Shown one piece after another: positions 7,898 through 16,426 of a stretch of DNA of 64,000 nucleotides (the stretch's first letter is position 1; each line of letters starts with the position of its first letter). The position numbers and the translations under genes were made by a program. The stretch spans positions 1 to 64,000 of the forward strand of contig NZ_JALCYY010000011.1 of the NCBI RefSeq assembly GCF_022690685.1. Reading direction: 5' to 3'. The stretch comes from Anaeromyxobacter terrae (GTDB lineage: Bacteria > Myxococcota > Myxococcia > Myxococcales > Anaeromyxobacteraceae). A model generated the notes under the pieces. That model worked only from the letters and a program-made list of their open reading frames with translations, did not search any database and was not told the origin of the DNA.

Positions 7898-9624
7898 GCG
7901 GCGCGCTCCTCGGGGATGACGGGCAAGGTGAGCACCACGGTCGTCCCGACGCCGGGCGGGGAGCGGAACTCGAGCGTGCCCCCGTGCTCCTCCACGATCG
8001 CGGCAGACACCGAGAGCCCGAGCCCGGTCCCGCCCTGGTCGCGCTTGGTCGTGAAGAAGGGATCCGTGATGCGGCCGAGATTCTCTGGCGGGATCCCGAC
8101 GCCCTCGTCGTGGACCGCGATCCGCACGACGGCGGCGTCGTGGTCGTGCTCCGTCACGACGCGGATGGCGCGGCCCGGATCGGGCAGCGCGTCGCAGGCG
8201 TTCAGGAGCAGGTTCACCACCACCTGCTCGAGCCGCTGGGCATTGCCGCGGACCCGCGGCAGGTGCTCGGCGAGCGCGAGCTCGAACCGCCGCGTCGCCT
8301 TCCGGATCCGCGCGTCGAGGAGCCGAGCCGCGGTCCGCACGATCGCGTTCGGGTCCACCGGCTCATGGCGGGGCGAATCCTCGCGGCGCGCGAAGTCCTT
8401 CAGGTCCTCGACGATGCGCTTGATGCGCCGCGCGCCCTCGAGCATCTCGTCGAGCATGCCCGGCAGCTCCTCGCGCATCTGCGAGTAGCGGAGCCCGCCC
8501 AGCATGAACTCGCCCTCCTCTCGGAACCTCGCCTCGAACAGCTCGAGCGCGTCGAGGTACACGTCCTTCAGCACCGGCATGTTGAGGAGGATGTAGCCGT
8601 TCGGGTTGTTCACCTCGTGCGCGACGCCCGACACGAGCACGCCGAGCGCGGCCATCTTGTCCGCCTGGACGAGCTGGGCCTGGTTCTCTCGCAGCAGCTC
8701 CATCGCGCGCTGGCGCTCGGCCACCTCTCGCGCGAGCGACGCCGTCCTGGCCGCCACCTGGCGCCGGAGCGAGTGCGACCACAGCACCATGCCGCCGAGC
8801 ACCAGGACGAGCGGGATGAACACGATCGCCCCGTACCTGAGGAAGGTCGACCAGGTGACGGACGGCTCGAGCACGCCCAGCCACCGCTCGCGGATCTCGT
8901 CGTACCGGCCGGTCTGCTTTAGGATGGCGAGCCCCTCCTCGATGCGCGACAGCAGCACGGCGTCGCCCTTCCGCACCGCGTACCCGTAGCGATGCGAGGC
9001 GACGTTCGGCGCCACCTGCACGACGTTCGTGAGCTTGAGCTGGCGCGTGATGTACGTCCCCGGCAGCGCTGCCACGACCGCGTACTCCCCCTTTCCAGAC
9101 GCGAGCAGCCGGAGCACATCCGCCGGCGTGTCCGTCCGGATGAGCGTGTCGCCGAGCCCGAGGGCGGTCAGGTGCTCGTCCATGATGCCCGCGCGATGAA
9201 CCGCCACCGCGTGGCCCCGCAGCTCCTCGAGCGAGGCGACTGGCGGCGTGCCCTTTCGCGCGAAGATGGCGTGGTTCACCACCGTGTGCGGCGGCGAGAA
9301 CGCGAGCTCCCGCGCCCGATCCTCCGACCACGACATGCCCTGGAGCGCGTCGACGCGCCCCTCGTCGAGCGCACGGCGCATCTCCGACCAGCCGCCGAGG
9401 CGGATCTCGATACGCAGGCCCATCACCTCCGCGATGGCGCGGGTCAGATCGACGTTGTACCCGGCAGGCTTTCCGTCGGCGTCGAGGAACTCATAGGGCG
9501 GGTAATCGCGGTCGCCGCCGAAGACGACGGTTGGCGGCGGCGAGGGATCGGCGCGCGCGGCGCCCGCGAGCGCGAGCGCGATGAGCGCCACCGTGACGGG
9601 CCGGGGTATGCAGCTGGGCAGCAC
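7894..9624 (-). CDS. Sensor histidine kinase with periplasmic solute-binding sensor domain
   Basis: A 576-residue membrane kinase. A signal peptide (to about residue 25, ending ARA) leads into a type-3 solute-binding-protein domain (about 32-255; starts VVFGGDRDYPPYEF), so a small ligand is sensed outside the inner membrane. A membrane helix follows (about 262-285), then a coiled linker, a HisKA domain with phosphoacceptor His in VAHEVNNPNGYILLN, and an ATPase domain with NLLLNACDAL, DEGVGIPPEN and GTGLGLSVS. It overlaps its response regulator by four bases. Ligand unknown; the neighbouring Dcu carrier suggests a C4-dicarboxylate or amino acid. Confidence 0.92.
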   Translation of the reverse strand: MLPSCIPRPVTVALIALALAGAARADPSPPPTVVFGGDRDYPPYEFLDADGKPAGYNVDLTRAIAEVMGLRIEIRLGGWSEMRRALDEGRVDALQGMSWSEDRARELAFSPPHTVVNHAIFARKGTPPVASLEELRGHAVAVHRAGIMDEHLTALGLGDTLIRTDTPADVLRLLASGKGEYAVVAALPGTYITRQLKLTNVVQVAPNVASHRYGYAVRKGDAVLLSRIEEGLAILKQTGRYDEIRERWLGVLEPSVTWSTFLRYGAIVFIPLVLVLGGMVLWSHSLRRQVAARTASLAREVAERQRAMELLRENQAQLVQADKMAALGVLVSGVAHEVNNPNGYILLNMPVLKDVYLDALELFEARFREEGEFMLGGLRYSQMREELPGMLDEMLEGARRIKRIVEDLKDFARREDSPRHEPVDPNAIVRTAARLLDARIRKATRRFELALAEHLPRVRGNAQRLEQVVVNLLLNACDALPDPGRAIRVVTEHDHDAAVVRIAVHDEGVGIPPENLGRITDPFFTTKRDQGGTGLGLSVSAAIVEEHGGTLEFRSPPGVGTTVVLTLPVIPEERAA

Positions 9625-9767
9625 CGTCGAATTATCACCCGGCGAGCGGTCGGAGGGGTCTCCGTGGCTCGGATCGTCGCTCGGTTCTCACCTCAGCGGC
9701 CCGGCAGCCGTCGAGGCTCGGCGCACCGACCGGTTGCGGGGCAGTCGCCGCATGCCGCAGGAGGTGC

Positions 9768-11169
9768 TCACCTGCCGCCACGAGGCGCCCGACGGTCGGT
9801 CACGTGCTTCCCGCCGCGCCGCTCCATCCACGCCCGCTCCGCGACTCCCAGCGGGGTCGACGGAGGATCTCCGCACACGTACTCGCGGGCGATCCGCCCC
9901 CACCTCGCCGTCGCGCCGAGCCGCGACAGGACCATGTACATGCCGGCCAGCGTGCGGTTCACGAAGACGAGGTCCTTCGGGATGCGCAGGTGCCTGCGAA
10001 CCTCGGCGAGCTCCCTGCCGAGCACGTCCGTCACCGACACGCCGCTCCAGAGGCTGGGGAACCGCTGCGGGGCGTCCTGCCGGAACGGGAGGTAGAGGCG
10101 CGTCAGCGCATCGACCACGCGGTCCACGCTCGCCTCCGGGCCAGCGTCGACGAACCCGAGGCTCAGCGCCTGCGCTCGCGACGCGGCGCGGTCGCCGCGA
10201 AGCCGCGCGCCCACGAAGCTCCTCCACGGCCGGAGCACGGGCGCGGGGAGGTGCTTCACGCACCCGAAGTCGAGAAACGTCACGCGCGCGCCGCGGCGAT
10301 CGAACAGGTAGTTGCCCGGGTGCGGATCCGCGTCGAAGGTGCCCCAGCCAAAGATGCATCCGTAGGCGAACCGGAAGAGGATCTCGCCGTCCCGCGAGCG
10401 CGCGTCCTCGCCACGGCGGAGCGCGTCCTGGAAACTGGAGCCCCTCGACGTACTCCGACGTGAGCACCTCCGCGGCCGAGTGCGACGCGATCACGCGCGG
10501 GACCGAGATGAACGGGTGGCCTTCGAAGCGCGCGGCGAAGGACGCCTGGTGGCGAGCCTCCGCGACGTAATCCAGCTCCTCGAGGACCCGCTCCCGGACC
10601 TCCAGCGCGACCCGCTCGGCTTCGATGCGCGGGGCGAGCAGGCGCACCGATCGGACGATCAGCGAGAGGTTCGCGAGGTCGGCGCGGACCGCCGCCGCGA
10701 CGTCCGGGTACTGCACCTTCACGGCCACCGCCGTCCCGTCGTCGAGCACGCCGCGATGGACCTGCCCGATCGAGGCCGCGGCGATCGGCACGGGGTCGAT
10801 CCGGTCGAACGCGTCGCGCAGAGGCCGGCGCAGCGCGCGCTCGATCACCGGCGCCATCTCCGAGAAGGGCCGCGGCGGGGACGACGTCTGGAGCGCCTCG
10901 AGCGCCTCGCGCAGCTCCGAGGGGACCTCGTCGATCGCGAAGGACAGGACCTGGCCGAGCTTCATGGCGAGGCCCTTGAGCTGCCCGAGGCCCTCGGCGG
11001 CCCGTGCGGCCGCGGCGCGGCGTAGCTTCTCGGCGGCCCCCGATCGCCCGAGGCCCTGGATCGCCGCGCCGGCGACCCAGCCGGCGGAGGTCCGCGCCGA
11101 CACGAGGCCGAGCCGCGCCGCGCGGCTGAATCGGCCGCGGAGGCCTCGCCCGCTGGGAGGTTCGCCCAC
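9768..11169 (-). pseudogene. ABC1/AarF (UbiB-like) atypical kinase, frameshifted
   Basis: Together the two frames carry every hallmark of the ABC1 family: GLAMKLGQVLSF, AAASIGQVHRG, AVKVQYPD, then DPHPGNYLFD and TFLDFGCVKHL. The first part runs from the ATG at 11169 to EYVEGLQF. The continuation (QDALRRGEDARSRDGEILF onward, ending at 9768) lies one base out of frame. One extra base in the GG of TGGAAAC near 10430-10434 accounts for it. The unshifted frame stays open to 9688 only because stops are rare. These kinases are linked to quinone biosynthesis and lipid homeostasis. It could be a true pseudogene or a sequencing error; intact motifs on both sides favour a recent or artefactual shift. 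Confidence 0.75.
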
Positions 11170-11259
11170 GCTCGATATCTAGCCACACGCGAGACCGCGG
11201 GCCGGCCCCCTTCAGCGCGACTCGCCGCTGCACGCGCTTTTCGCTAAGAGCCTCGGGCG

Positions 11260-11898
11260 ATGCCTATCCCTCCCCCTGGCCTGAAGCCCGGCCCCGACCG
11301 AAAGCTGCGCTGCGTCTGGGGCGCCTCCGCTCCGGAGTACCTGCCCTACCACGACGAGGAGTGGGGCCAGCCGACCGCGGACGACGTGCGGCTCTTCGAG
11401 AAGGTCTGCCTCGAGGGCTTCCAGTCGGGCCTCTCCTGGCTCACCATCCTGCGCAAGCGCGAGGCCTTCCGGCGCGGCTTCGCGGGCTTCGACCTCGAGA
11501 AGGTGGCGCGGTTCGGGGAGCGCGACGTGGCGCGGCTCCTCGCCGACACGGGCATCGTGCGACATCGGGGGAAGATCGAGTCCACCGTGAACAACGCCCG
11601 TCGCGCCTGCGAGCTCCGCGAGGAGGTCGGCTCGCTCGCCGCGTACTTCTGGCGCTTCGAGCCCGCTCCCGCCTCGCGGCCGAGGCGGCTCACCTGGGCG
11701 GACCTCCGCACCATGACGACGACGCCCGAGTCCGTCGCGATGTCGAAGGACCTCCGCAAGCGCGGCTGGACCTTCGTCGGTCCGACCACGCTCTACGCCT
11801 TCATGCAGGCGGTCGGGATCGTGAACGACCACCTCGACGGCTGCGCCTTCCGGGCGCGGTCGGAGCGGGCCCGCCGCGCGTTCGCGCGGCCGCGCTGA
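11260..11898 (+). CDS. tag: DNA-3-methyladenine glycosylase I (Tag)
   Basis: A 212-residue base-excision repair enzyme that removes 3-methyladenine from alkylated DNA. The zinc-binding set is visible: Cys in KLRCVW near residue 28, His in YHDEEWG, and the C-terminal NDHLDGC supplying His and Cys. The core motif FEKVCLEGFQSGLSWLTILRKREAFR is the helix-hairpin-helix glycosylase signature region (first residues of it quoted: FEKVCLEGFQSG). Length is slightly above the usual 185-195 because of N- and C-terminal extensions. It stands alone, divergent from the broken ABC1 gene. Confidence 0.93.
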   Translation: MPIPPPGLKPGPDRKLRCVWGASAPEYLPYHDEEWGQPTADDVRLFEKVCLEGFQSGLSWLTILRKREAFRRGFAGFDLEKVARFGERDVARLLADTGIVRHRGKIESTVNNARRACELREEVGSLAAYFWRFEPAPASRPRRLTWADLRTMTTTPESVAMSKDLRKRGWTFVGPTTLYAFMQAVGIVNDHLDGCAFRARSERARRAFARPR

Positions 11899-11909
11899 CG
11901 TCCAGGCGC

Positions 11910-11925
11910 GCGGGAGCGAGCCCGC
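11910..11925 (+). terminator. Weak hairpin after tag
   Basis: A GCGGG stem with a six-base loop and CCCGC, followed by a pyrimidine run (CCCTTCCTTCC), lies 12 bases after the tag stop between two convergent genes. The stem is short and there is no true U tract, so it is only a possible terminator. Confidence 0.25.
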
Positions 11926-11968
11926 CCCTTCCTTCCAGCAGCCGCGTCGACGCTCGGGCGACCGAGCT

Positions 11969-12451
11969 TCAGCGGCTCGCGCCCTGCGAGCGCGCGAACT
12001 CCTCCCCGGCGCGGCGCATCTCCTCGGGCGACAGGTCCTTCTGGCGCGTCGCGAACGACCAGACGTAGCCGAACGGATCGGCGACGCCCGCGCAGCGGTC
12101 GCCCCAGAACATGTCGGCGGGCGGCATCGTCGGCTTCGCGCCGGCGTCCACCGCGCGCTTGAACGCCGCGTCGGTGTCGGGCACGTAGAGCCACATCGTC
12201 ACCGGCACCGGCGCGTTGGCGCTCGGCGCCCCCATCCCCATCCCCGGCATCTCGTCGTTCAGGAAGATCGTCGAGTCCCCGACGCGCAGCGCGGCGTGCC
12301 AGATGCTCTTCCCGTCCGGCGCCGGCATGCGCGACACTTCCTGTGCGCCGAGCGCGCGCTTGTAGAACTCGATCGCCTGCGCCGCGCCCCGCAGGACGAG
12401 GTTCGGCGTCAACGTGTGCATTCCTTCCGGGATCGGTCTCACTGCTGCCAT
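11969..12451 (-). CDS. VOC (glyoxalase/PhnB-like) superfamily protein
   Basis: A 160-residue single-domain vicinal-oxygen-chelate protein of the PhnB-like kind: LTPNLVLRGAAQAIEFYKRALGA at the N-terminus (first residues LTPNLVLRGAAQAIEFYK) and DRCAGVADPFGYVWSFATR near the end, the typical second metal-site strand. The substrate cannot be told from sequence. It has a strong GGAGG ribosome site 6 bases before the ATG, and its first 13 bases overlap the end of the upstream phospholipase D gene in a different frame, so the two are probably co-transcribed. Confidence 0.85.
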   Translation of the reverse strand: MAAVRPIPEGMHTLTPNLVLRGAAQAIEFYKRALGAQEVSRMPAPDGKSIWHAALRVGDSTIFLNDEMPGMGMGAPSANAPVPVTMWLYVPDTDAAFKRAVDAGAKPTMPPADMFWGDRCAGVADPFGYVWSFATRQKDLSPEEMRRAGEEFARSQGASR

Positions 12452-13743
12452 GGTGGTCCTCCTTCGATCGAGGTGGACGTCGAGGTAGCCGAGGCGCCCG
12501 CGCGGATCGAGGTCTCATCGGGTCGCAAGCGGACGTTGGCGTCCTCCCCACCCAGCCCGGTCACCTGCCGCGAGCGCGCCATGTCCTCGTGCCAGCGCCT
12601 CTCGAACGCGCGCGCGAAGGTGCGGTCGTCCACCACCAGGGCGCCCTCCTCCAGCCACTCCATCGACATGAAGTCGAGGTTCATGGAGCCGACGAGCGAC
12701 AGCCGGTCGTCGATGAGCATGGTCTTCGCGTGCATCATCGAGGGCTGGTACTCGTAGACCTTCACCCCGCTCGCGTCGAGCCGCGGGTAGTGCCGGCGCT
12801 GGATGAACGTCACGCTGCCGTGATCCTGGTACGGCCCGGGCAAGAGGAGCCGCACGTCGACCCCCTTCGCGCGGCGTGCGCACAGCGTGCCGAGCACCTC
12901 CGGCGGCGGGACGAAGTAGGCGTTCGCGATCCACACCCGCCGCTCCGCCGCCGCGAGCGCCACGTGCGTCACCCAGCGCGCGTGGGAGAGGCCGACGACG
13001 TCGGTGCTCGTCACGTAGGCGGCGCGGGCCTCGCCCGCGGGCCTCGGCCACTCGAGCTCGACGGGCGGCAGCAGGAAGCCTCCGGTCTCGATCCAGTGGT
13101 TCGCGAACGCCACCTGCATCTGCCGCACGACCGGGCCCTCGACCTCGACGTTCGAGTCGCGCCAGGTCGGTGACCCCGGCACGTCGCCGCTCCACTCGGG
13201 CGCGATGCCGAAACCCCCGGTGAAGCCCACCCGTCCGTCGATCACCACGAGCTTGCGGTGGTTCCGGCCCGTGAAGGTGAAGGGGCGCCTCTTGAGCGGC
13301 CGGAAGTAGCGCACCTCGCAGCCGGCCTCGCGCAGGCGCGGGCAGAGCTGCTCGTCGAAGCCGGTGCTGCCCATCGGGTCGACGAGGATGCGCATCCGCA
13401 CACCCTCGCGCGCGCGGCGGCAGACGAGGTCCGCCAGGCGATCTCCGGCGCCTCCCGGCTTCCAGATGTACACGTCGAAGTGGACGCTGCGGCGCGCGGC
13501 GCGGATCGCCTCCTCCAGCGCGTCGAACACCTCGGCGTCGTCCCTCCAGGCGACGCGGTTCCCCTCGACGAGCGACGTCGCGGTCGTCTGCACCAGGGCG
13601 AGGCCGACGCCGTCCACCCCTCCGGGCAGGCCCCGCCCCAGCGAGCCCCAGGGGCCGTAGCGGGTCCGGCGCTCCCACCAGCGCCGCGCCAGGACGCCGA
13701 GCCCGGTTCCGACCGCGAGTCCTGCCGCGAGCGCACGCTTCAT
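12439..13743 (-). CDS. Phospholipase D / cardiolipin synthase-type protein
   Basis: A 434-residue protein with an N-terminal membrane anchor (about residues 1-18) and two HKD phosphatidyltransferase motifs: HRKLVVIDG (about 165) and HAKTMLIDD (about 345), each followed by a GG/GS-N/F segment (GFTGGFGIA; LVGSMNLDF). These are the two half-sites of PLD-superfamily enzymes. The layout matches bacterial cardiolipin synthases, which join two phosphatidylglycerols at the membrane. The C-terminal 35 residues are Ser/Thr-rich and non-conserved. Divergent from the PocR kinase gene. Confidence 0.88.
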   Translation of the reverse strand: MKRALAAGLAVGTGLGVLARRWWERRTRYGPWGSLGRGLPGGVDGVGLALVQTTATSLVEGNRVAWRDDAEVFDALEEAIRAARRSVHFDVYIWKPGGAGDRLADLVCRRAREGVRMRILVDPMGSTGFDEQLCPRLREAGCEVRYFRPLKRRPFTFTGRNHRKLVVIDGRVGFTGGFGIAPEWSGDVPGSPTWRDSNVEVEGPVVRQMQVAFANHWIETGGFLLPPVELEWPRPAGEARAAYVTSTDVVGLSHARWVTHVALAAAERRVWIANAYFVPPPEVLGTLCARRAKGVDVRLLLPGPYQDHGSVTFIQRRHYPRLDASGVKVYEYQPSMMHAKTMLIDDRLSLVGSMNLDFMSMEWLEEGALVVDDRTFARAFERRWHEDMARSRQVTGLGGEDANVRLRPDETSIRAGASATSTSTSIEGGPPWQQ

Positions 13744-14005
13744 GGCTGCAAGCTAAGCCGCGCCCGCGGCTCCCGATGCGCCCCGGGTTGGAGACTGGAG
13801 ATGCCGCTCAGGCCTGCACGGGGGGCTGACGCCAGCGGCGCGACGCCTCCAGCCGGCGCGGGTGAGAGCTCGCTTGACGCTGCGCGTCTATCCGCCCGGC
13901 TCGAGGACATCTCCCCGCTTGCCCGTGACCCGCTCGCTTGCACGGACGGCGAATACATGTCGCAATGTAGGAATATCGCCGCACCTCCCTGGATTGGTCC
14001 TCGTG

Positions 14006-15661
14006 ATGGCGCCCATCGCAATCCCCTCGGTCCGGCTCCCGGCGCTCCTGGACATGTCGATCGTCCAGCGGCTCGCGGAGGCGAACTACAACGCGACGGG
14101 GATGCCGATCGGCATCATCGACGCCTTCGACGGCTCGGTCCTGGTCGGCTGCGGGTGGCAGGACATCTGCGTCCACTTCCACCGCGCCGACCCGCGCTCG
14201 CTCGAGCGTTGCCGGGAGAGCGACGACTACATCAAGAGCCACCTCACGACGGGCGCCTCCTGCGAGTACCTGTGCAAGAACGGGCTCCGCGACATCGGGG
14301 TGCCGATCGTCGTCGCCGGCGAGCACCTTGCGACGCTGTTCCTGGGCCAGTTCTTCTACGAGGACGAGTCGGCGGACCGCGAGTTCTTCGTCCGCCAGGC
14401 GCGGCAGTTCGGGTACGACGAGCCGGCGTACCTCGCCGCGCTCGACCGCGTGCCGGTCTTCGACCGCCGCTCGGTCGAGAACATCGTCGCCTACGACCGG
14501 GCGCTCGTGCGGTTCATCGGCGAGCTCGCGGAGGGAGCGCTGCGCCAGCGGCAGGCGGAGGAGGCGCTCCGCGACGCGGACCGGCGCAAGGACGAGTTCC
14601 TGAGCGTGCTCTCGCACGAGCTGCGGAACCCCCTCGCCCCCATCCGCAACTCCATCTACATCCTCGAGCACGCCGAGCCCGCCGGAGAGCAGGCGCGCCG
14701 GGCGCGGGCCGTCATCGAGCGGCAGACCGAGCACCTCACGAAGCTCGTGGACGACCTGCTCGACGTGACCCGCATCGCGAAGGGCAAGATCGAGCTGCGC
14801 CGCGAGCGGGTCGACGTCGCAGCGGTCGCGCGCCGGGCGAGCGAGGACCTCCGCTCGGTCATCGCGGGGCGCGGCCTCGCGCTAGCGCTCGACCTCCCCT
14901 CCGACCCCGTCCCCGTGGACGGGGATCCGACGCGGCTCGCGCAGGTGCTCGGGAACCTCCTCCAGAACGCGACCAAGTTCACGCCGCGCGGCGGCACCAT
15001 CACCGTCTCGGTTCGCGCCGGCGCGGAGGCGACGGAGCTCACCGTCCGCGACACCGGCGTGGGTATCGCGCGGAACATGCTCGGTCGGATCTTCGAGCCG
15101 TTCGTCCAGGCGGAGCGCTCGCTCGCGCGGACCGACGGCGGGCTCGGGCTCGGCCTCGCGCTCGTGAAGGGCGTCACGGAGCTGCACGGCGGGACGGTCC
15201 GTGCCGAGAGCGCTGGGCCGGGGCAGGGCACCGAGATCATCGTCCGCCTCCCGCTCGCTGCGGAGAAGGTCCTGCCCGCGTCCGCCGCTGCCGGCGTCTC
15301 TCCGATGGCCCGGGGCCGCCTCGTCCTCGTCGTCGACGACAACGTCGACGCGGCGGACTCGCTCGCGGAGCTGGTTCAGCTGTTCGGCCACCAGACGGAG
15401 GTCGCCTACGACGGCCCGACCGCCCTCGCGATGGCGCGGGCGAACCCACCGGACGTCGTGCTGTGCGACCTCGGGCTCCCGGGAATGAGCGGCTACGACG
15501 TCGCGCGCGCGCTCCGCGCGGGGGGCTCGAACGGCGTGCGGCTCGTCGCCGTCAGCGGGTACGCGCAGCCGGACGATCTGAAGCGCGCCACGGACGCCGG
15601 GTTCGACGGGCACGTGGCGAAGCCGCCCGACCCGGGCGTGATCGAGCGCATCCTGGGGTGA
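14006..15661 (+). CDS. Hybrid histidine kinase with PocR sensor domain
   Basis: 551 residues from the ATG at 14006 (an in-frame GTG at 14003 is equally possible; the frame is open from 13862 but that part looks non-coding). Order: PocR-type ligand domain (about 14-170) with its conserved cysteines in CGWQDIC, RCRESD and CEYLCKNGL and the motif GEHLATLFLGQFF; HisKA with His in LSVLSHELRNPLAPIRNS (near 203); ATPase domain (NLLQNATKFTPRGG, DTGVGIARN, GLGLGLALVKG); and a C-terminal receiver with phosphoacceptor Asp in VVLCDLGLPGMSGYDVA. No membrane helix, so cytosolic. The kinase-receiver part is closely similar to two other proteins in this window. Its ligand is unknown; PocR domains often bind small hydrocarbon derivatives. 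Confidence 0.9.
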   Translation: MAPIAIPSVRLPALLDMSIVQRLAEANYNATGMPIGIIDAFDGSVLVGCGWQDICVHFHRADPRSLERCRESDDYIKSHLTTGASCEYLCKNGLRDIGVPIVVAGEHLATLFLGQFFYEDESADREFFVRQARQFGYDEPAYLAALDRVPVFDRRSVENIVAYDRALVRFIGELAEGALRQRQAEEALRDADRRKDEFLSVLSHELRNPLAPIRNSIYILEHAEPAGEQARRARAVIERQTEHLTKLVDDLLDVTRIAKGKIELRRERVDVAAVARRASEDLRSVIAGRGLALALDLPSDPVPVDGDPTRLAQVLGNLLQNATKFTPRGGTITVSVRAGAEATELTVRDTGVGIARNMLGRIFEPFVQAERSLARTDGGLGLGLALVKGVTELHGGTVRAESAGPGQGTEIIVRLPLAAEKVLPASAAAGVSPMARGRLVLVVDDNVDAADSLAELVQLFGHQTEVAYDGPTALAMARANPPDVVLCDLGLPGMSGYDVARALRAGGSNGVRLVAVSGYAQPDDLKRATDAGFDGHVAKPPDPGVIERILG

Positions 15662-15698
15662 TCCGCTCGCGCGAGGCCGACGGCTGGCGCGCGACTCG

Positions 15699-16415
15699 TC
15701 AGTACACCCCCGCCTCCTTGTACAGCGCCCGGAACTGCACGGCCCCCGACGCCTCGAACTCCCCGAGCAGCTTCAGGAACACCATGCCGGTGGTGAGCGC
15801 GTCGTAGAACGCGTGGTGCGCCGGATAGCGCGGCAGCCCCATCTCCAGGACGATGTCCTCGAGGCTCGCGTCGGCGGAGGCCTGGCCGGCAGGCGACGTC
15901 CGCCGGCGCCACCAGCCGTACAGGAGGCGCGTGTCGAGCGCGGGGTTCTTGATCGACCGCTCCTTCCGCGACGCGAGGGCCGCGTTCAGGAAGCCGAGAT
16001 CGACGGCCGTGAAGTGGCCGATCACGACGCTGTCGCCGATGAACGCGAGGAGGCGATCGAGCGCGTCGCGGAGCGGCATGCCGCGGCTGACCTCGTCCGG
16101 GCCCAGGCCATGGATGAGGATGACCTCCTTCGGCGAGACCGCCTCGGTCGGCTTGAACACCTGGTAGAAGCGCTCGCTCATCACGATCCGGCCGTTGCGG
16201 ATCCGCACCGCGCCGATCGAGAGGATCTCGTCCCTGGCGGGGTCGAGCCCGGTCATCTCGCAGTCGAGCACCGTGAACGTCATCGTGCGGATCGGCTGCG
16301 TCCACTCCTCCGCGCCGATCGTCTTGCGCCGGGCGTAGCGAACCTCCGCGGCCGCGCCCGTGGCCTTGCGCCGGACGAGCCGGAGGAGCGCCGCGATCCC
16401 GGTGGTTCCGCTCAT
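15699..16415 (-). CDS. DnaQ-like 3'-5' exonuclease
   Basis: A 238-residue DEDD-family exonuclease. Exo I is FTVLDCEMTGLDPARDEI (Asp and Glu), Exo II is VVIGHFTAVDLGFLNA, and Exo III is PAHHAFYDALTT with His and Asp. The start at 16415 has a GGAG ribosome site about 8 bases upstream; the open frame continues for over 3 kb but that part is antisense to other genes. It starts 11 bases after the DUF294 gene, so they form an operon. This pairing of a DnaQ-like exonuclease with a CBS/DUF294 protein recurs in proteobacteria and its role is unclear. Confidence 0.88.
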   Translation of the reverse strand: MSGTTGIAALLRLVRRKATGAAAEVRYARRKTIGAEEWTQPIRTMTFTVLDCEMTGLDPARDEILSIGAVRIRNGRIVMSERFYQVFKPTEAVSPKEVILIHGLGPDEVSRGMPLRDALDRLLAFIGDSVVIGHFTAVDLGFLNAALASRKERSIKNPALDTRLLYGWWRRRTSPAGQASADASLEDIVLEMGLPRYPAHHAFYDALTTGMVFLKLLGEFEASGAVQFRALYKEAGVY

Positions 16416-16426
16416 TGCGCTCTCCT

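Noticed and set aside
4823-8488. A 1221-residue open frame on the plus strand
   Set aside because: It runs antisense to the Dcu carrier, the response regulator and part of the sensor kinase, all with full family motifs. Its His/Arg/Glu-rich sequence has no recognisable domain.
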